From Ancylostoma caninum (taxonomy: Eukaryota; Nematoda; Chromadorea; Rhabditida; Ancylostomatidae), in assembly GCA_037903475.1 (NCBI GenBank), contig JBAJFG010000019.1, forward strand, positions 8,059,001 to 8,123,000: a stretch of DNA of 64,000 bases, written 5' to 3'. The translations under genes and the position numbers were made by a program. This document shows, in pieces, positions 53,301 to 63,096 of this stretch. The notes beneath the pieces are model-generated. The model was not told the origin of the DNA and searched no databases. It was given only the letters and a program-made list of their open reading frames with translations. Positions within the stretch are counted from its first letter, which is position 1, and the number at the start of each line of letters is the position of its first letter.

Positions 53301-53844
53301 AGATTGGCATTGTTTTCTAATGAACAGCAGGAAGAAGTATTTTTACAAGGTGAACAAGATTAGGTACATAAGACCCCTAGAAATAGACTCAAGGATAAGT
53401 AGGTCTTCATACTAAGGCTGGAAGACATCGCAACTTTTTCCCTCAACTTCAATATCGTAACAGAGGTAATTTGATGCCACTCCTTTTCAAACATGAGGAT
53501 AGGCTCTACCTTTTGTAGTAGAATAATCCTATAGATGAGACATCAAGATGATCGTCCTTCCGCAGAATCATAGCTACAAGAAATCCGGAGATGACGAAGA
53601 ACCTAAGAGTATGTCTTTATCAACTCGAAAAATCACCTGTTTACCCATGGCTTTTTTGAACGAGGGGACTATAGCAATCACATACTTAAAACAAAACCTA
53701 CGCATCTACTCCAATGTATCCGTTCGGGAAATGAGATGGAAAAAAGTGGAATAGTACTACAACTGTGATCGCCCATCCTCGTATGTCTTGTATATCTTTC
53801 CTTTTCTGAGACACTTCGGGGTGATTTGTTTTGCAGGAACACAT
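38122..53844 (-). CDS. AT3-SGNH membrane O-acyltransferase (OAC family), gene 2
   Basis: Paralogue of gene 1. Exons, high to low: 53844-53702, 53602-53510, 50489-50318, 50259-50130, 50072-49948, 49661-49537, 49029-48872, 48813-48739, about 48170-48066, about 46062-45826, 45438-45314, 44865-44745, 44647-44539, 43771-43663, 39145-39050, 38980-38919, 38311-38122. Every firmly placed exon has the same length as in gene 1, and I see no stop in the joined frames. It keeps DIQGIRG, HTWSLSVE, YLGDISYALYLFHWP, GNSY and the terminal D..H. Differences include DDLVHF for DDSAHF and GNY for GNF. Introns are shorter overall (the exon 2-3 intron is about 3 kb). Likely a working gene, but the same two joins stay open. 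Confidence 0.8.
38919..43771 (-). CDS. Gene 2 SGNH linker exons
   Basis: Exons 43771-43663, 39145-39050 and 38980-38919. The 39146-43662 intron contains the mariner-end element (39397-40656) and the hAT-like element (41392-42485). The frame continues into the terminal exon without a stop. Confidence 0.8.
39397..40656. mobile_element. Mariner-end element carrying a cysteine-rich frame
   Basis: Inverted ends GGTTGGTGCAAAAATAATG and its partner CATTATTTTTGCACCAACC (one change) next to TA on both sides, a classic cecropia-type mariner end. Copy 1 has the empty site (TA at 6223-6224). The 1260 bases match mariner length but contain no transposase motif on either strand. Instead a minus-strand frame encodes a Cys-rich segment (see 40042-40452). 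Confidence 0.8.
40042..40452 (-). CDS. Cysteine-rich ORF inside the mariner-end element
   Basis: About 110 residues up to a stop at 40042, with CIPPSCSWIFRPGVPCFESK, ECRTGLPGVCDPQL and a DCCQ. Spaced cysteines look like a disulfide-bonded secreted domain; there is no transposase residue pattern. The start is unclear: no ATG with a signal peptide is seen in frame, so it may be an exon. It could be a piece of host gene carried by the transposon. Family not recognised. Confidence 0.4.
   Translation of the reverse strand: MPNSLQRADTRWHRSRNRSEYHHSFGEGSVSECIPPSCSWIFRPGVPCFESKECRTGLPGVCDPQLMTIIKQHPSKTTYLVSRNIAGDCCQTIPPFSRNGRMKKLDELMSRILNEYHIDPHWEVCFAPLYERIATK
40657..41383. other. Intron DNA of gene 2, nothing recognised
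   Basis: Diverged from the matching copy 1 interval. Only simple T/A runs and short chance frames are seen. Confidence 0.4.
41392..42485. mobile_element. hAT-type element with TTAACG sub-terminal arrays
   Basis: Ends CAGGGCTGTG / CACACAGCCCTG flanked by a perfect 8-base duplication TAGATGAC (41384-41391 and 42486-42493). Next to each end lies a cluster of TTAACG/CGTTAA words (41405-41515 and 42370-42455), including an identical AACGCATTAACGCGTAACG in both. 1094 bases, no transposase frame. Non-autonomous. Confidence 0.85.
44539..49661 (-). CDS. Gene 2 membrane exons and SGNH block I
   Basis: Covers exons 49661-49537, 49029-48872, 48813-48739, about 48170-48066, 46062-45826, 45438-45314, 44865-44745 and 44647-44539. 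Motifs as in gene 1, including LATTILTGAVVYIG, YLGDISYALYLFHWP, FESRYLKWSPPAISF and ILVIGNSYAFNQG. The intron between 46063 and 48065 holds the 1.3-kb copy-2-only segment. Confidence 0.75.
46241..47548. other. Segment present only in copy 2
   Basis: Copy 1 runs directly across this point (near 11835). No clear inverted ends or target duplication are seen, so insertion and deletion cannot be told apart. A plus-strand frame near 46612-46806 encodes FAAVWIDLDADEGRKGSYEC and YIHTNDGRGKWSIRGWV before a stop. It looks more protein-like than chance frames here, but no family is recognised and its start is unclear. Confidence 0.4.
48404..48604. repeat. GC-rich minisatellite, copy 2
   Basis: Same array as at 12690-12890 with only scattered changes (for example GCGCACCC for GCGCACAC in the last unit). 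Confidence 0.7.
49948..50489 (-). CDS. Gene 2 AT3 core exons
   Basis: Exons 50489-50318, 50259-50130 and 50072-49948 repeat the RIKRILPSYYL, HTWSLSVEMQWYL and FARLWQFLCG blocks. Substitutions such as NMGSSRRAVL for NMSSSWRAIL show the two products are not identical. Confidence 0.85.
51442..53150 (+). pseudogene. RTE-type LINE relic, copy 2
   Basis: Better preserved than copy 1. Plus-strand text includes TMVRQRARRLKNLCSS-like debris, then GITSKFDITVRVHQGSVLSP, FFFIMRLDTVVKQLLEGSPY and VLYADD (the RT catalytic box), then AEEFQHLESVFSAEATVDAA and FAAWLKWRESM, in the order seen in RTE elements. The C-terminal region with QRLRWFGHV follows near 52840. Frameshifts, stops and a small inverted duplication (52852-52910 reads back on itself) break it. 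Confidence 0.8.
53510..53844 (-). CDS. Gene 2 N-terminal exons
   Basis: Same two exons as in gene 1: ATG at 53844, DIQGIRGWAITVVVLFHFFP and FPNGYIGVD, then FFVISGFLVAMILRKDDHLD. Changes from gene 1 are few and several are silent (the Ala codon GCT becomes GCG), as expected of selected coding DNA. Confidence 0.8.
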
Positions 53845-54434
53845 GCAGAAAGCTGTTCGAAGAAGTAATCCTCATAGCAGATATTTATCTTATTTTCGAT
53901 GAAAGAACAAAACATCGTACAATATTATCGACATTCGCTTGGAAACGAAAAATATGCAAAGCCGTGTCTTTTGAATTTCAGCGAAATGGTAGAAGACTTA
54001 GGTAAGGATATAGGAAAAGGAGAGAAATATTGCTCAAATCTGAACATCCAACGCACAAAAACCCTCCATGTACATGAATAGATGTGATTGCACAGAAATG
54101 TACACTGTCCAAGTGGTACACTGCTGAATGGAGCAGATTGAAAACATCACAGTAGTGTCATGGTCATGGTTGAGTAACTCATGGTTGAGTAAGCGCATGC
54201 AACAGCGAAAGAAGAACGCAAAACAATTTCTATAAACTTATAATCGTATGTTCGCCGGTCTTCGAAACGATATAGTCGACGTAGATCCGATCGTAGTTAA
54301 ATTAATCTAGTCGTCATCTTATCTACACATGTTCGACTTCCCTTTTATGAAACGATTGCGGAAGATGAGGACTTAGAATTGACCCTACGCAAAGGGTCGA
54401 TGAAGTTAGATAATGACAAAGGCGGTGGAACTGC

Positions 54435-54787
54435 TGTCTAGTTTGGTCCTTTTTATTTATTTATTTATTTATTTGCACATCACCTTTGCTGATTTTTGCT
54501 AACGCTCACGAAGATCAGGTTAACGAATGAAGTATAATTTGCACAGGCCGTTATGTCTTCACATATGTATCAAAAGAGGAATAATGAAAGAGGGACGGGA
54601 TGGTGGTAAGCGATGTAGGAAGTTGACGAAGAAGGGCAGTGGGAAGCTCACACTGCAAGTCGGTAAAGGATGAAGCGGCTACGAGTGCCAACTTGTGGAA
54701 ACTGCTACCAATAGGCTCTCTTGTTACTGCCGGGATTTTTTTCCATAATCAAATTCTCTCCTCCACTTTCTTACTCTTTTTCTTTTA
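54435..54787. other. Copy-2-only flank of the hAT-like element
   Basis: Begins where copy 1 continues directly into the mariner relic. Contains a (TTTA)n tract at about 54450-54475. No gene recognised. Confidence 0.45.
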
Positions 54788-54795
54788 CTGCCGAG

Positions 54796-56697
54796 TATAC
54801 TTCCAACCGAATCGAATAATTATTCGGTTATTCGAATAAATTATTCGAATCGAATCATTCGAAAATTCGAATATTCGAAATTTTCGTTTTTCGAATATAT
54901 TCGAAATTCGAATATTCGAAAAAGTCAACTTTCGAATATATTCGATTATTCGAACATTCGAAACCCCCGTTATTCGAATGCGTCACCCGATTTTTCGATA
55001 TTCTAATTACATGAATTGGATCGGAGACGTTTGTCTTGTTCTGGCTTAGTTTTGTATCGGAAGAAGGCATCCTAGTGTACAGAGTAGTCCTACGGCGATT
55101 TCCTTTCGGGCAACTTGCAGCACCTTTTAGTCATCCATTATGCTCTCAATGAAGAGTTGAAGAGGATTATTGGATGTTGACATAACTCCTTGCCATTTCT
55201 TTCGGACGCAGTTTTTTTTTCGTACCAGTACCATTCTTTCACAAAGTGCTTACAATCGTATGAGAGCGCTTTTCTTTTTCTGCACTTCTGTCATCATGAG
55301 GTCTTCCAAAAATGTTAAATTACCAAGTTTTCACGCTTAGGAAGGAAAATGCCGAGTTGAAAAAAGACATCATTTTCTCTTTAAGTTTAATAGGAACAGA
55401 AAGCATGCGATGCTGCGGCAACGCGTAGGTTCGCTGGAACTTAAACGTGAAAGAACACTATGAGCCAAGTTCTCGGAATGCAGCTTTGATGATCTTGGCC
55501 GAGTGGCACATGAGGTTACCAACGGGTAGGATTTTTAGCCGATCCGATTGGATTTCCTGAGTGAACGGCTCAATTACTCCATTTGAATAGTGCCTCTGAG
55601 AAGTGCGGTGCCCGTCTAGACCATGCAATTCCTCTCAAGTTATCCCCACGCTTTCAAGGAAGAAATTTGGCTGATCGTGATGGCATCTTCGAGACAAATA
55701 TGTGGAGAAAAATATGTCTTTTGTTATGAGGCAGCCGATGAGTGACTGTTTCAAACACAACTCGCATAAGTAGTGTGAGGAGTTTTGGTGGTCTTTCGAA
55801 CTTTCTTACTGACTGCTAGGAAAAGCAGTGTCGATAAAGCTGTTTTTCATGCACTCAACGCTCAACCTCGTAGTGCCGAACCTCAAGCAAATTGTTTAGC
55901 AACAATCGGTTGTAACATTCTTGTAGAGCAAGACTAGTGCTTTCGAATCGTTATGTCTCACAGCCAAAAGGTGAAAAAAAAAAACAGTGAGCGTCGATGG
56001 CAGTGCGTTTTTCCTGGATATGGCATGTCGCGCAGCCGCGTCGCCCGCGCTGGAGTCGCCACTATAGTGGCAAATCAGAGTATTAATGGTAGTTTTTCAA
56101 TCACATCTGATGTTAACTATCAAGAAAACTGGGCCGCATGCTTTCCGAGTGCGCGAAAAACGCACCGCCATCGACGCTCACTCTGAGCGGTGAAAACTGC
56201 AAGTGAAAAAAAGCGCAAAGACTTATAGCAACACCCACTACTTTGCTTTTTCTTTTCTTGAAACTCAATTTTTTTCCAAAATTTAATTTTTGGTTCGTTT
56301 TCTTGATTCATTTGCTTGGATTGGTTGAAGTCACGCGAAATTTTGGTTCTTGAGTTGAGTTGATTTGTTTGGATTACATGATGGTCTCTTGCCGGTTTTT
56401 TGCGACAATAAATTTGAAGGTGGTAGCAAAAGGTGTTATGGATTGCTAGAGTCTTGAGTCTATCTAATATTTCAATCTAGGACCTTCATTCGAATGATTT
56501 ATTCGAATAATTTATTCGAATAATTATTCGAAATTCGAATATTCGAAAAACCCGATTTTCGAATATATTCGAAGATTCGAATATTCGAAATTTCCGTTTT
56601 TCCAATATACTCGAATTTCGAATATTCGAAAAAGTCAATTTTCGAATATATTCGATTATTCGAATATTCGAAATTTTCTCAAAAATGTGCAAGTATA
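54796..56697. mobile_element. hAT-type element with ATTCGAA sub-terminal arrays
   Basis: Short inverted ends TATACTT / AAGTATA flanked by a perfect 8-base duplication CTGCCGAG (54788-54795 and 56698-56705). About 150-200 bases at each end are packed with ATTCGAA/TTCGAAT words (54812-54985 and 56490-56672). 1902 bases. The interior has no recognisable transposase, but a smaller inverted-repeat element is nested at 55986-56182. Confidence 0.8.
55986..56182. mobile_element. Small nested MITE
   Basis: Arms AGTGAGCGTCGATGGC and its complement, extended by GTGCGTTTTTC / GAAAAACGCAC, form a 28-base inverted repeat with one mismatch about 140 bases apart. It lies inside the hAT-like element. Target duplication not resolved. 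Confidence 0.55.
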
Positions 56698-57049
56698 CTG
56701 CCGAGCATTGTGCGATGAGCTGAATTCTTTCCTTACATTTATTTTACGTTTGAGACAGAAAAAAATTCGACAGCTCTGTCCAACATTCATGTGTGTTGGT
56801 GTCATGAAGCATCTACTTCCTATACTACTTTTTGACTCGGATCTGAGTCACCTAATTGCTATGTTTCAAGTATAAAGCTAGTGCTATGTGCAGTCAGCTG
56901 ATTTGTAGAATTTTGCTTTATGAATTAGAATACGCACGATCCACTAGGGAAACGACCCCATATAGCATTAGTAATGCCCTCGTGGAAGGTATTTTGGCCG
57001 GATTGTAAAGGGCTGGCGGATTCTTAGGAACTCTGAACGTAGAAGAGGG

Positions 57050-57423
57050 CTCGGAATATGTTCCACAAGCTGGTCAGCAATTTGACCATGGCAAAGGCGT
57101 ACGGAAAGAGCATGTTTAATCGGACCCAATGCGAGATGAGCAGGACATTACGGGGAAATAAGCGAACCATGTCCATTCACTTGAAGAAAATTGAAGATAG
57201 GTATTGTAGATGGATTTTGCAGAAGCTGACCAGAGAACACCAAATTCGACATTGCAAGACTGCAGATATTTGATCTACAGATATTCGAACACCTCGTTTC
57301 TTGGAAGGATTGTTATTGCTGATAGGAAACGAGTCATGTACGACAACAGGAAGAGTTTGTCCAAGAATCTAGTCTCCACCAACCCGCTTAAAAATGGGCA
57401 AACCATGGCTGCACCATTTATTA
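57050..57423 (+). pseudogene. Old mariner relic, copy 2
   Basis: Plus-strand text HLKKIEDRYCRWILQKLTRE, then RYSNTSFLGRIVIADRKRVM and YDNRK matches the stretch WxPHELT...F..RIVTGDEKWVxYDN of mariner transposases with the catalytic block decayed. It is cut at 57423 by the younger mariner. The upstream part (56930-57110) matches copy 1. Confidence 0.55.
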
Positions 57424-58679
57424 GGTATGTGAAAAAGTTTCCGCCCTTTTTAAGCGAAGTTGAGTGTTTTTTTCAAAATAGAAAAGAAACAGATAGATCA
57501 ATCAAAGTACTGGCCATCGTTAGCTAAAACCTTTGCCCATCTTTCTGGGAGGCGGTAGAAGGCCTCGTCCTTCGACTCGATCCATTCCCTCACCCATTTT
57601 TCGACGTTTCCGAAAGACTGGAAGTGCTGCTCGGAGAGCCCGTGGGCCATCGACCGAAACAAATAGTAGTCTGACGGAGCACAGTCTGGTGAATAAGCCG
57701 CATGTGGTAGCACATCCCAGCGAAGTGCTTCAAGCGTCTCCTTCACTGCTTTTGTAACATGTGGATGAGCATTGTCATGCAGCAAAATGACTTTGTGCTG
57801 CCTTGTCTCGTGTTCCGCCCGTTTCTGGTGCAATGCTCCGCTCAAACGAATCATTTGCTCTTTATAGAGATCGCCCGTGATCGTCTGGCCTGGTTTAAGC
57901 AGCTCATGATAGATGACTCCCTTCTGGTCCCACCAGATACACAGCATTGCCTCCTTCCCATGGATATTGCGCTTTGGCGTCGGTTGTGATGGTTGGCTAC
58001 GGTCGCAAATGGCTTTGGATTATCGAAATAGATCCACTTTTCGTCTCCAGTAACGATACGATGCAGAAATCCCTTCCTTTTTTGATTGTCAAGCAACATT
58101 TCACAGATGGTTTTTCTTCTTTCCATGTCGCGTTCTGTCAAGTCGTTTGGTACCCATCTGCCTTCCTTATAAACCTTTCCCATAGATTTGAGACGCTTGG
58201 AAATGTTGGATCTATCAACATTTAGAGAGTTGGCAATCTCTTCTTGTGTTTGGCGTGGATCTTCATCAATTAATGATTGAAGTTCTTTGTCTTCAAAAAC
58301 TTTTGGCGTTCCACTGCGTTGCTTGTCTCCAACATCGAAATCACCACTACTAAAGCGTCGGAACCATTCTTTGCATGTTGTTTCTGATGGAGCATGGTCC
58401 CCTTAAGCTTCATGAGCACTCGGCAAGATTCGGCAGCAGTTTTCTTCAAATTGAAGCAGAAAAAAAGTGCTTCGCGCAAATAACGCTTACTTGGCTCAAA
58501 TATCGGCATGATTATCGCCATAAAACACAGTGATGTTGATATAAATCGAAACAAATATGTACTAAATATTATTGACAGATGTCAAAGCAACAAAATGAAG
58601 TAGGATCTACAGAGCATTTGCAAGGATAGCTAACGATATAACCACTCATCGCTAGAGGGCGGAAACTTTTTCACATACC
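57424..58679 (-). mobile_element. Mariner transposon with perfect ends
   Basis: Perfect 24-base inverted ends (GGTATGTGAAAAAGTTTCCG and on) next to TA on both sides. 1256 bases, standard mariner length. It interrupts an older mariner relic. Confidence 0.9.
57498..58510 (-). pseudogene. Mariner transposase, DD34D type, frameshifted
   Basis: The start is near 58510 (MPIFEPSKRYLREALFFCFN). Shifted frames then give WFRRFSSGDFDVGDKQRSGT, RWVPNDLTERDMERRKTICE and IVTGDEKWIYFDN (first Asp). The frame 57947-57498 gives LLHDNAHPHV (second Asp) and YSPDCAPSDYYLF (third Asp) and the usual C-terminus ending NDGQYFD. All three catalytic Asp survive, but at least two frameshifts (about 58420 and 57960-58180) separate them. 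Confidence 0.85.
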
Positions 58680-58855
58680 TAATAAAAATTTCTGTGATCT
58701 TTCACAGTCAGCAACCTGAGTCATCTGTAACAATTTTTTTTTTCCAAACGAGCAAGCAATAAACCACTGGTAATACGCTTTCTTGCGTACAGTAATTAAG
58801 GAAAAACACTCAGATGCAAGGCCGACATACGAGCACGGCAGTTGGAGAAGCCACT

Positions 58856-60434
58856 GTATGCAGGCCCGGCGCTGCCCAAAGTACTGTAGCCAGGCGCGCG
58901 CGCCGGGACCAACGCACGGCTACGCCCTCTGGGCCGGTAGTAATCCACCCCGCAAGTTGCCAACTCGCGGTGGCACCAGGGTGCGACATCAGTGGCAGCC
59001 GGAACGGTGCGGAGGCACCTCAATCAATAAAAACTCCTGAATTTTGCAACTTTACCTCACACGGGTACTATCCCTGTGACCTTGTTTTATCCCCAAGTAC
59101 AGTGCTTAGATGCCCTTGTTTCAAACAGCCGTGCGCAAATATTCGGAAACTCCAGCTGCCTACGAGATCGCGATCTCCTTGGGCGCCACCAAAGCTGCCA
59201 CCTTAAGGTGGCAACGTAGGTGGCAGCAGGCGAGTGCGACGAGAGAGTGTGTAAGGAGAGAGGTTTCCCCGTCGGCAGGTCGGACATGCCCTAGGGCATG
59301 TCCGAGGTCGTACCTCGTCGGGAACTTCAACCGTGGTGGCAACCAAAGTTTCAACCGCTGTTCTTGCCTGCACGGACTTGCTCTTCAGTTTCCTGAGTTC
59401 TGAAACCTAATTAGATGAAACTGCATGTGCATCTAGTTCCAAAGAAGTATGTAAATAGTTAAACATCTAGCACACACTATAATGTAATATGTAATATGTA
59501 ATGAGTGTTTTCTTGTGTTATCTGGTTGATTTTTTTCTCTTTAACCCTTAAACAGGAAAATATTCCGATTGTGAGCGCTTGTTTCAGTCATTTCTCATAC
59601 ATTGTTACTGGTTTATTTGTTTTCCTCCATTTTTGTGCCTTTAAATGAACACTTTTTTGGGAGTGATGGGAGGTCGGGCATCGATCCACTCAGCTGATCG
59701 CAACACTGCCTGTAGGTCACACGGTGGAGCATTTTGCAGAGATCGAGGTGATTCACCCGACTATATTGTATTGTTAAGAGACAATTACGATAATGCTGCC
59801 AAGGGTTAACGAGAACAAAGATTATTCTGATGGCACAAAGAGACCTCAAACTAGATAGGAAATCGGAGCAAAATTAATAATATGGAGAAATGAACATGCT
59901 TGAGTACAATAGCAGTTGATTTCAGCACCTCTACCAATACCATACACACTGCTGTGAGATGAGGTACCAAAAACCAATCAAAATCTGATCTGGTTGGTGT
60001 TTGTGTTGAGATTCAATCGCACGTCAAAACGTGTTGACATGGCGAAGTGGTTCAGTCGCTTGCTTATGGTCGCGCTATAGTGGGGTTCGATATTGTGAGC
60101 GCCGCTAAGTTTTGCAGCCATAACGGAATGCCGCTTCTCACACCAACTTCGCATCCAAAGTTGCCACCTTGTAGGCAGTGTTGCGTCATGGTGGCAACAT
60201 TGCTACCAACTTGCGGGGTGGATTACTACCGGCCCTGTTGGCAATGCAGCCAACGATCGATTGGTCGTGCGAGCAACGCTCGGATTCGCAGTTTTACTGC
60301 TATTTCTGCTGGAAATGCCATGCTACGCGTAATTCCATTTAGCTATACTGCTGCTACTCCTTTTCCACTCCCTCCCCCATTAGTCCCTTCAACGGTAAGT
60401 GGATTTTTCAGGGATTTAGCTGTCTTTTGATACA
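58856..60434. repeat. Repeat split by the 58931-60235 element
   Basis: 58856-58930 plus 60236-60434 together match, in inverted orientation, the uninterrupted copy at about 63590-63865. Shared text includes CCCGGCGCTGCCCAAAGTAC, a CpG-rich GGCGCGCGCGCC palindrome and AGGGATTTAGCTGTCTTTTG. Class unknown. Confidence 0.7.
58931..60235. mobile_element. Element with GGGCCGGTAGTAATCC ends, second copy of family
   Basis: Perfect inverted ends GGGCCGGTAGTAATCCACCC (29 bases in all, continuing CGCAAGTTG). 1305 bases. The related repeat at 63.6-63.87 kb gives the empty site. The target duplication is T or CT, as for 4022-5290. Inside are strong palindromes (CGGACATGCCCT/AGGGCATGTCCG at 59281-59304; GCCACCTTAAGGTGGC near 59196). 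No transposase frame. Confidence 0.8.
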
Positions 60435-60445
60435 CCCATCTATTA

Positions 60446-61686
60446 GGTTGAGGAATTATGAATGTCCGTTTGACCCAAGAACTAAATTTATTACGAAAAG
60501 CAACAACTGGACAACTCAATCGGTGATATATTCACCTTCTTGATCTATGACCTTCTTCTTCTTTTGCGCAGAGAACGGGTCACTCTCTCGAAGAACTCGG
60601 GTTGCTGCGAATCGAAGAAGTTGGACACCCAAAGTCGTTTTAAAACTTGTTCTCCTTCAGACTGTGCTGCATTGACCGAAACAGGTGGTAATCTGAAGGC
60701 GCAAGATCCGGGCTATATGGCGGATGAGGTAGAACCTTCCAGCTCAACTCTTCGATTTTCTGCTGCACGATCCTTGCAACATGCGCTCTGGCGTTGTCGT
60801 GAAGGAATTTTGTAGTCCTTATATCCACTCCTTGTCGACGAAGTGCCTGGTCCACGCAGGTCAATTGTTGTGCGTAGAGTTCTGCCGTGACCGTCTGACC
60901 AGGAGCTAGCACTTCAAAATACATAAGACCTCTGACATTCCACCAAACACAGAGCTTGGTCTTTCTTCCATGAGTGTCGGGTTTCGGGTGGCTCTTGGCT
61001 CTTTTCATGTCCTAACCACTGCCTTTTTCTGGTCACGTTGTTGAACTGTATCCACTTCTCATCCGATGTGACGGTTGAGTCGTAAAAATCACTGTTCTTT
61101 GCAAGGCGGATGAGGATTCCAGCAATCGAGACACGTGCAGCCTTGTTGGCGTCGCTGAGTTAGTGTGGGATCCATTTGCCTTGTCGGTTCGTCTTCCCCA
61201 TGGCATGCATTTGGTTGACGATAGTCTTCTGATCACATCCATACATCTGCGCGAGTGCACGCGTAGTTTGACAGGGATCGGACTCGACGGCTTCTTTCAG
61301 CGCATCACTGTCTACAGCTTGACGTCGCCGTTGATGCTCTTCTTCTTCAAGGGACTCATCTCCGTTGTGAAAGCGGTCAAACCATCTCCGGCACTGGCGC
61401 TCTGATATGGCATCTTCTCCGAAAGCGTTACATAGGCTCCGATGAGATTTAGCTGCCGTTTTTCCTTGTTTGAAGTCGTAGAGCATACATACGCGCAACC
61501 GATACTTCTGGTCTGCCATCGTCAAATAGTTTTTTAGGGTGAGAAATGAAAGAATTTCGGTGTGATTTGGATAGTTCGACGCGCCAGAACATGCTCTTTC
61601 AAATGAGTACGCAATCACCCCTAAAAGCTTGAACACCGTTGAAATGTAACGAAACAAACGTAACGGACATTTACAGTTCCTCAACC
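60446..61686 (-). mobile_element. Second mariner transposon
   Basis: Inverted ends GGTTGAGGAAYTRTRAATGT, slightly diverged, next to TA on both sides. 1241 bases. It contains a frameshifted transposase. The perfect-ended mariner and this one have different ends, so they are separate families. Confidence 0.85.
60516..61519 (-). pseudogene. Mariner transposase in second mariner
   Basis: ATG at 61519 (MADQKYRLRVCMLYDFKQGK) with the N-terminal helix-turn-helix (ISERQCRRWFDRFHNGDESL, DQKTIVNQMHAMGK). Shifted frames follow: SDEKWIQFNN (first Asp), then 61008-60640 with KFLHDNARAHVA (second Asp) and YSPDLAPSDYHLFRSM (third Asp), then after another shift EFFERV and IDQEGEYITD at the C-terminus. Catalytic residues are kept, but several frameshifts make it inactive. 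Confidence 0.8.
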
Positions 61687-61828
61687 TAATATTTCTCACC
61701 GTTTTCTCGAGGTTGTCAGTGGCTACTGCGTTGAATCTGAAACGCGAATCTACTGCCAGTCTTTGAGAAAGGTGACAGATATTGTTCTTCAACCTCATTC
61801 ATCTCAAATATGTCTAATATGGAAATAC

Positions 61829-63096
61829 AGGGTGGGCCAAAATTATGGGTACTCATTAATCATTACAAATACGAAAACTACAACTTCGAGAAGATACATG
61901 AAAGACAATCTTTATAACTCATACACAAACAATACTTCACATTAGATTTCAAAAATTCCACCATTGGCTTCGATGCAGGCTTTCAGACGGTGCGTGAAGG
62001 CGTCCACGGTGGCACGCAAGTACGCGCCGTCGAGCTATTCCCAGGCTTTCTGAAGCGCTTTCTTCAGTGAATTGATGCTGCGATGTGGCTTTGAGCATGC
62101 CTTCGACTCGAGAACGGACCAGATTGAATAATCCATCGGATTTAAGTTGGGGGGCCACTGGTTTGAGCTAATGAAGTCAGGGAAATTCTGCCTCCACCAA
62201 TCCTGGACCATCCGCGATTTATGAGCTGGCGCTCCGTCTTGTTGGTAGGTCCATTTTCGTTCTCCGAAGTGGCTCTGAGCCCAGGGGAGCAGCTCCGTCC
62301 TCAGGATTTCCAGGTAGTTGTCGGAATTAATTTTTATGCCTTGCGGAACGAATATGAGCGGTGTCTTCCCATCCGCGGTTATTCCGGCAAACACCATCAC
62401 GGAGGCTGGATGAGAACTTCGGCTGACGCCCACATGAGGGTTGGAGCACGCATAAATCCTGTCATTCTGTTTGTTGAGTACCTGTTGAACAGTAAATAGC
62501 TTCTCATCCGTGAAAAGGATCAGGCGGTGACGCTGTTTTTTGAAACGTGCCAGAAGTTCGTTGCAACGCTGACTTCTCTTGATTTTTGCGGCCTCTGTGA
62601 TAAGATGCGATTTATTCTTCTTATAGGGCTTCATTCCAAGGTGTTTTCCAACAATTCTCCTCATAGAAGCTCGTGAAATGCCCATCTCTTGCGCCATCCG
62701 ACGTGTAGACCGCTCAGGGTTGCGGCGGATTTTCTCGCGCACCTTCTTGACATTTCCCTGGCTTGTAACAGAACGGGGTCTTCCGCGACCAGGACAGTCT
62801 TTTGACGTTCCCAGATCCTTAAAGCGTCGGATCGTCTTAAAGACAACGCTCCTACACAATCCCAAACGTCTGGCAATCTCGCGTGCCGAAACTCCATCTT
62901 GATGCAAGGTGATGATCGTGGAGCGGTGGACGGAAGACCTTACCATATTGCAACCAGACAAGCGAACTAGCTCAGATAGAATGCACTACTCCCAAGCAAA
63001 AAATACAGCACAAAAGCTATCAAGAGTACCTAAGGCCACCCGAGTTATCAAATAAGTTATCAGCGCGCGCAGTACCCATAATTTTGGCCTACCCTG
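61829..63096 (-). mobile_element. maT-like Tc1/mariner transposon, nearly intact
   Basis: Inverted ends CAGGGTRGGCCAAAATTATG, continuing GGTACT, next to TA on both sides. 1268 bases. The transposase is open over 308 codons. The closest relative in this window is the element at 17551-18788. Confidence 0.9.
61942..62961 (-). CDS. maT-like transposase with one in-frame stop
   Basis: ATG at 62961. Residues 10-60 and 70-115 are two helix-turn-helix units (DGVSAREIARRLGLCRSVVF; ERSTRRMAQEMGISRASMRR) with the GRPR AT-hook-like linker (GRGRPR) between. Catalytic residues: D in LILFTDEKLF, D in YQQDGAPAHKS, D in LNPMDYSIWS. The spacing between the last two is 34, shorter than in related proteins with SPDLNPLD, because about three residues (SPD) are absent. 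A TAG at 62034-62032 ends the frame after KALQKAWE; beyond it the same frame runs on (YLRATVDAFTHRLKACIEAN) to TAA at 61942. Possibly still functional if the tail is not needed. Confidence 0.85.

Larger units (their letters stand above)
38037..57270. repeat. Tandem segmental duplication, copy 2
   Basis: Counterpart of 3557-37120. It keeps the whole gene, the RTE relic (51442-53150), the minisatellite and the mariner relic. It carries its own later insertions: 39397-40656, 41392-42485, 46241-47548 and 54796-56697. Confidence 0.85.

Noticed and set aside
58783..59206. CpG-rich plus-strand frames of 85-130 codons
   Set aside because: They cross the insertion point of the 58931 element and its palindromes; GC content alone keeps them open.
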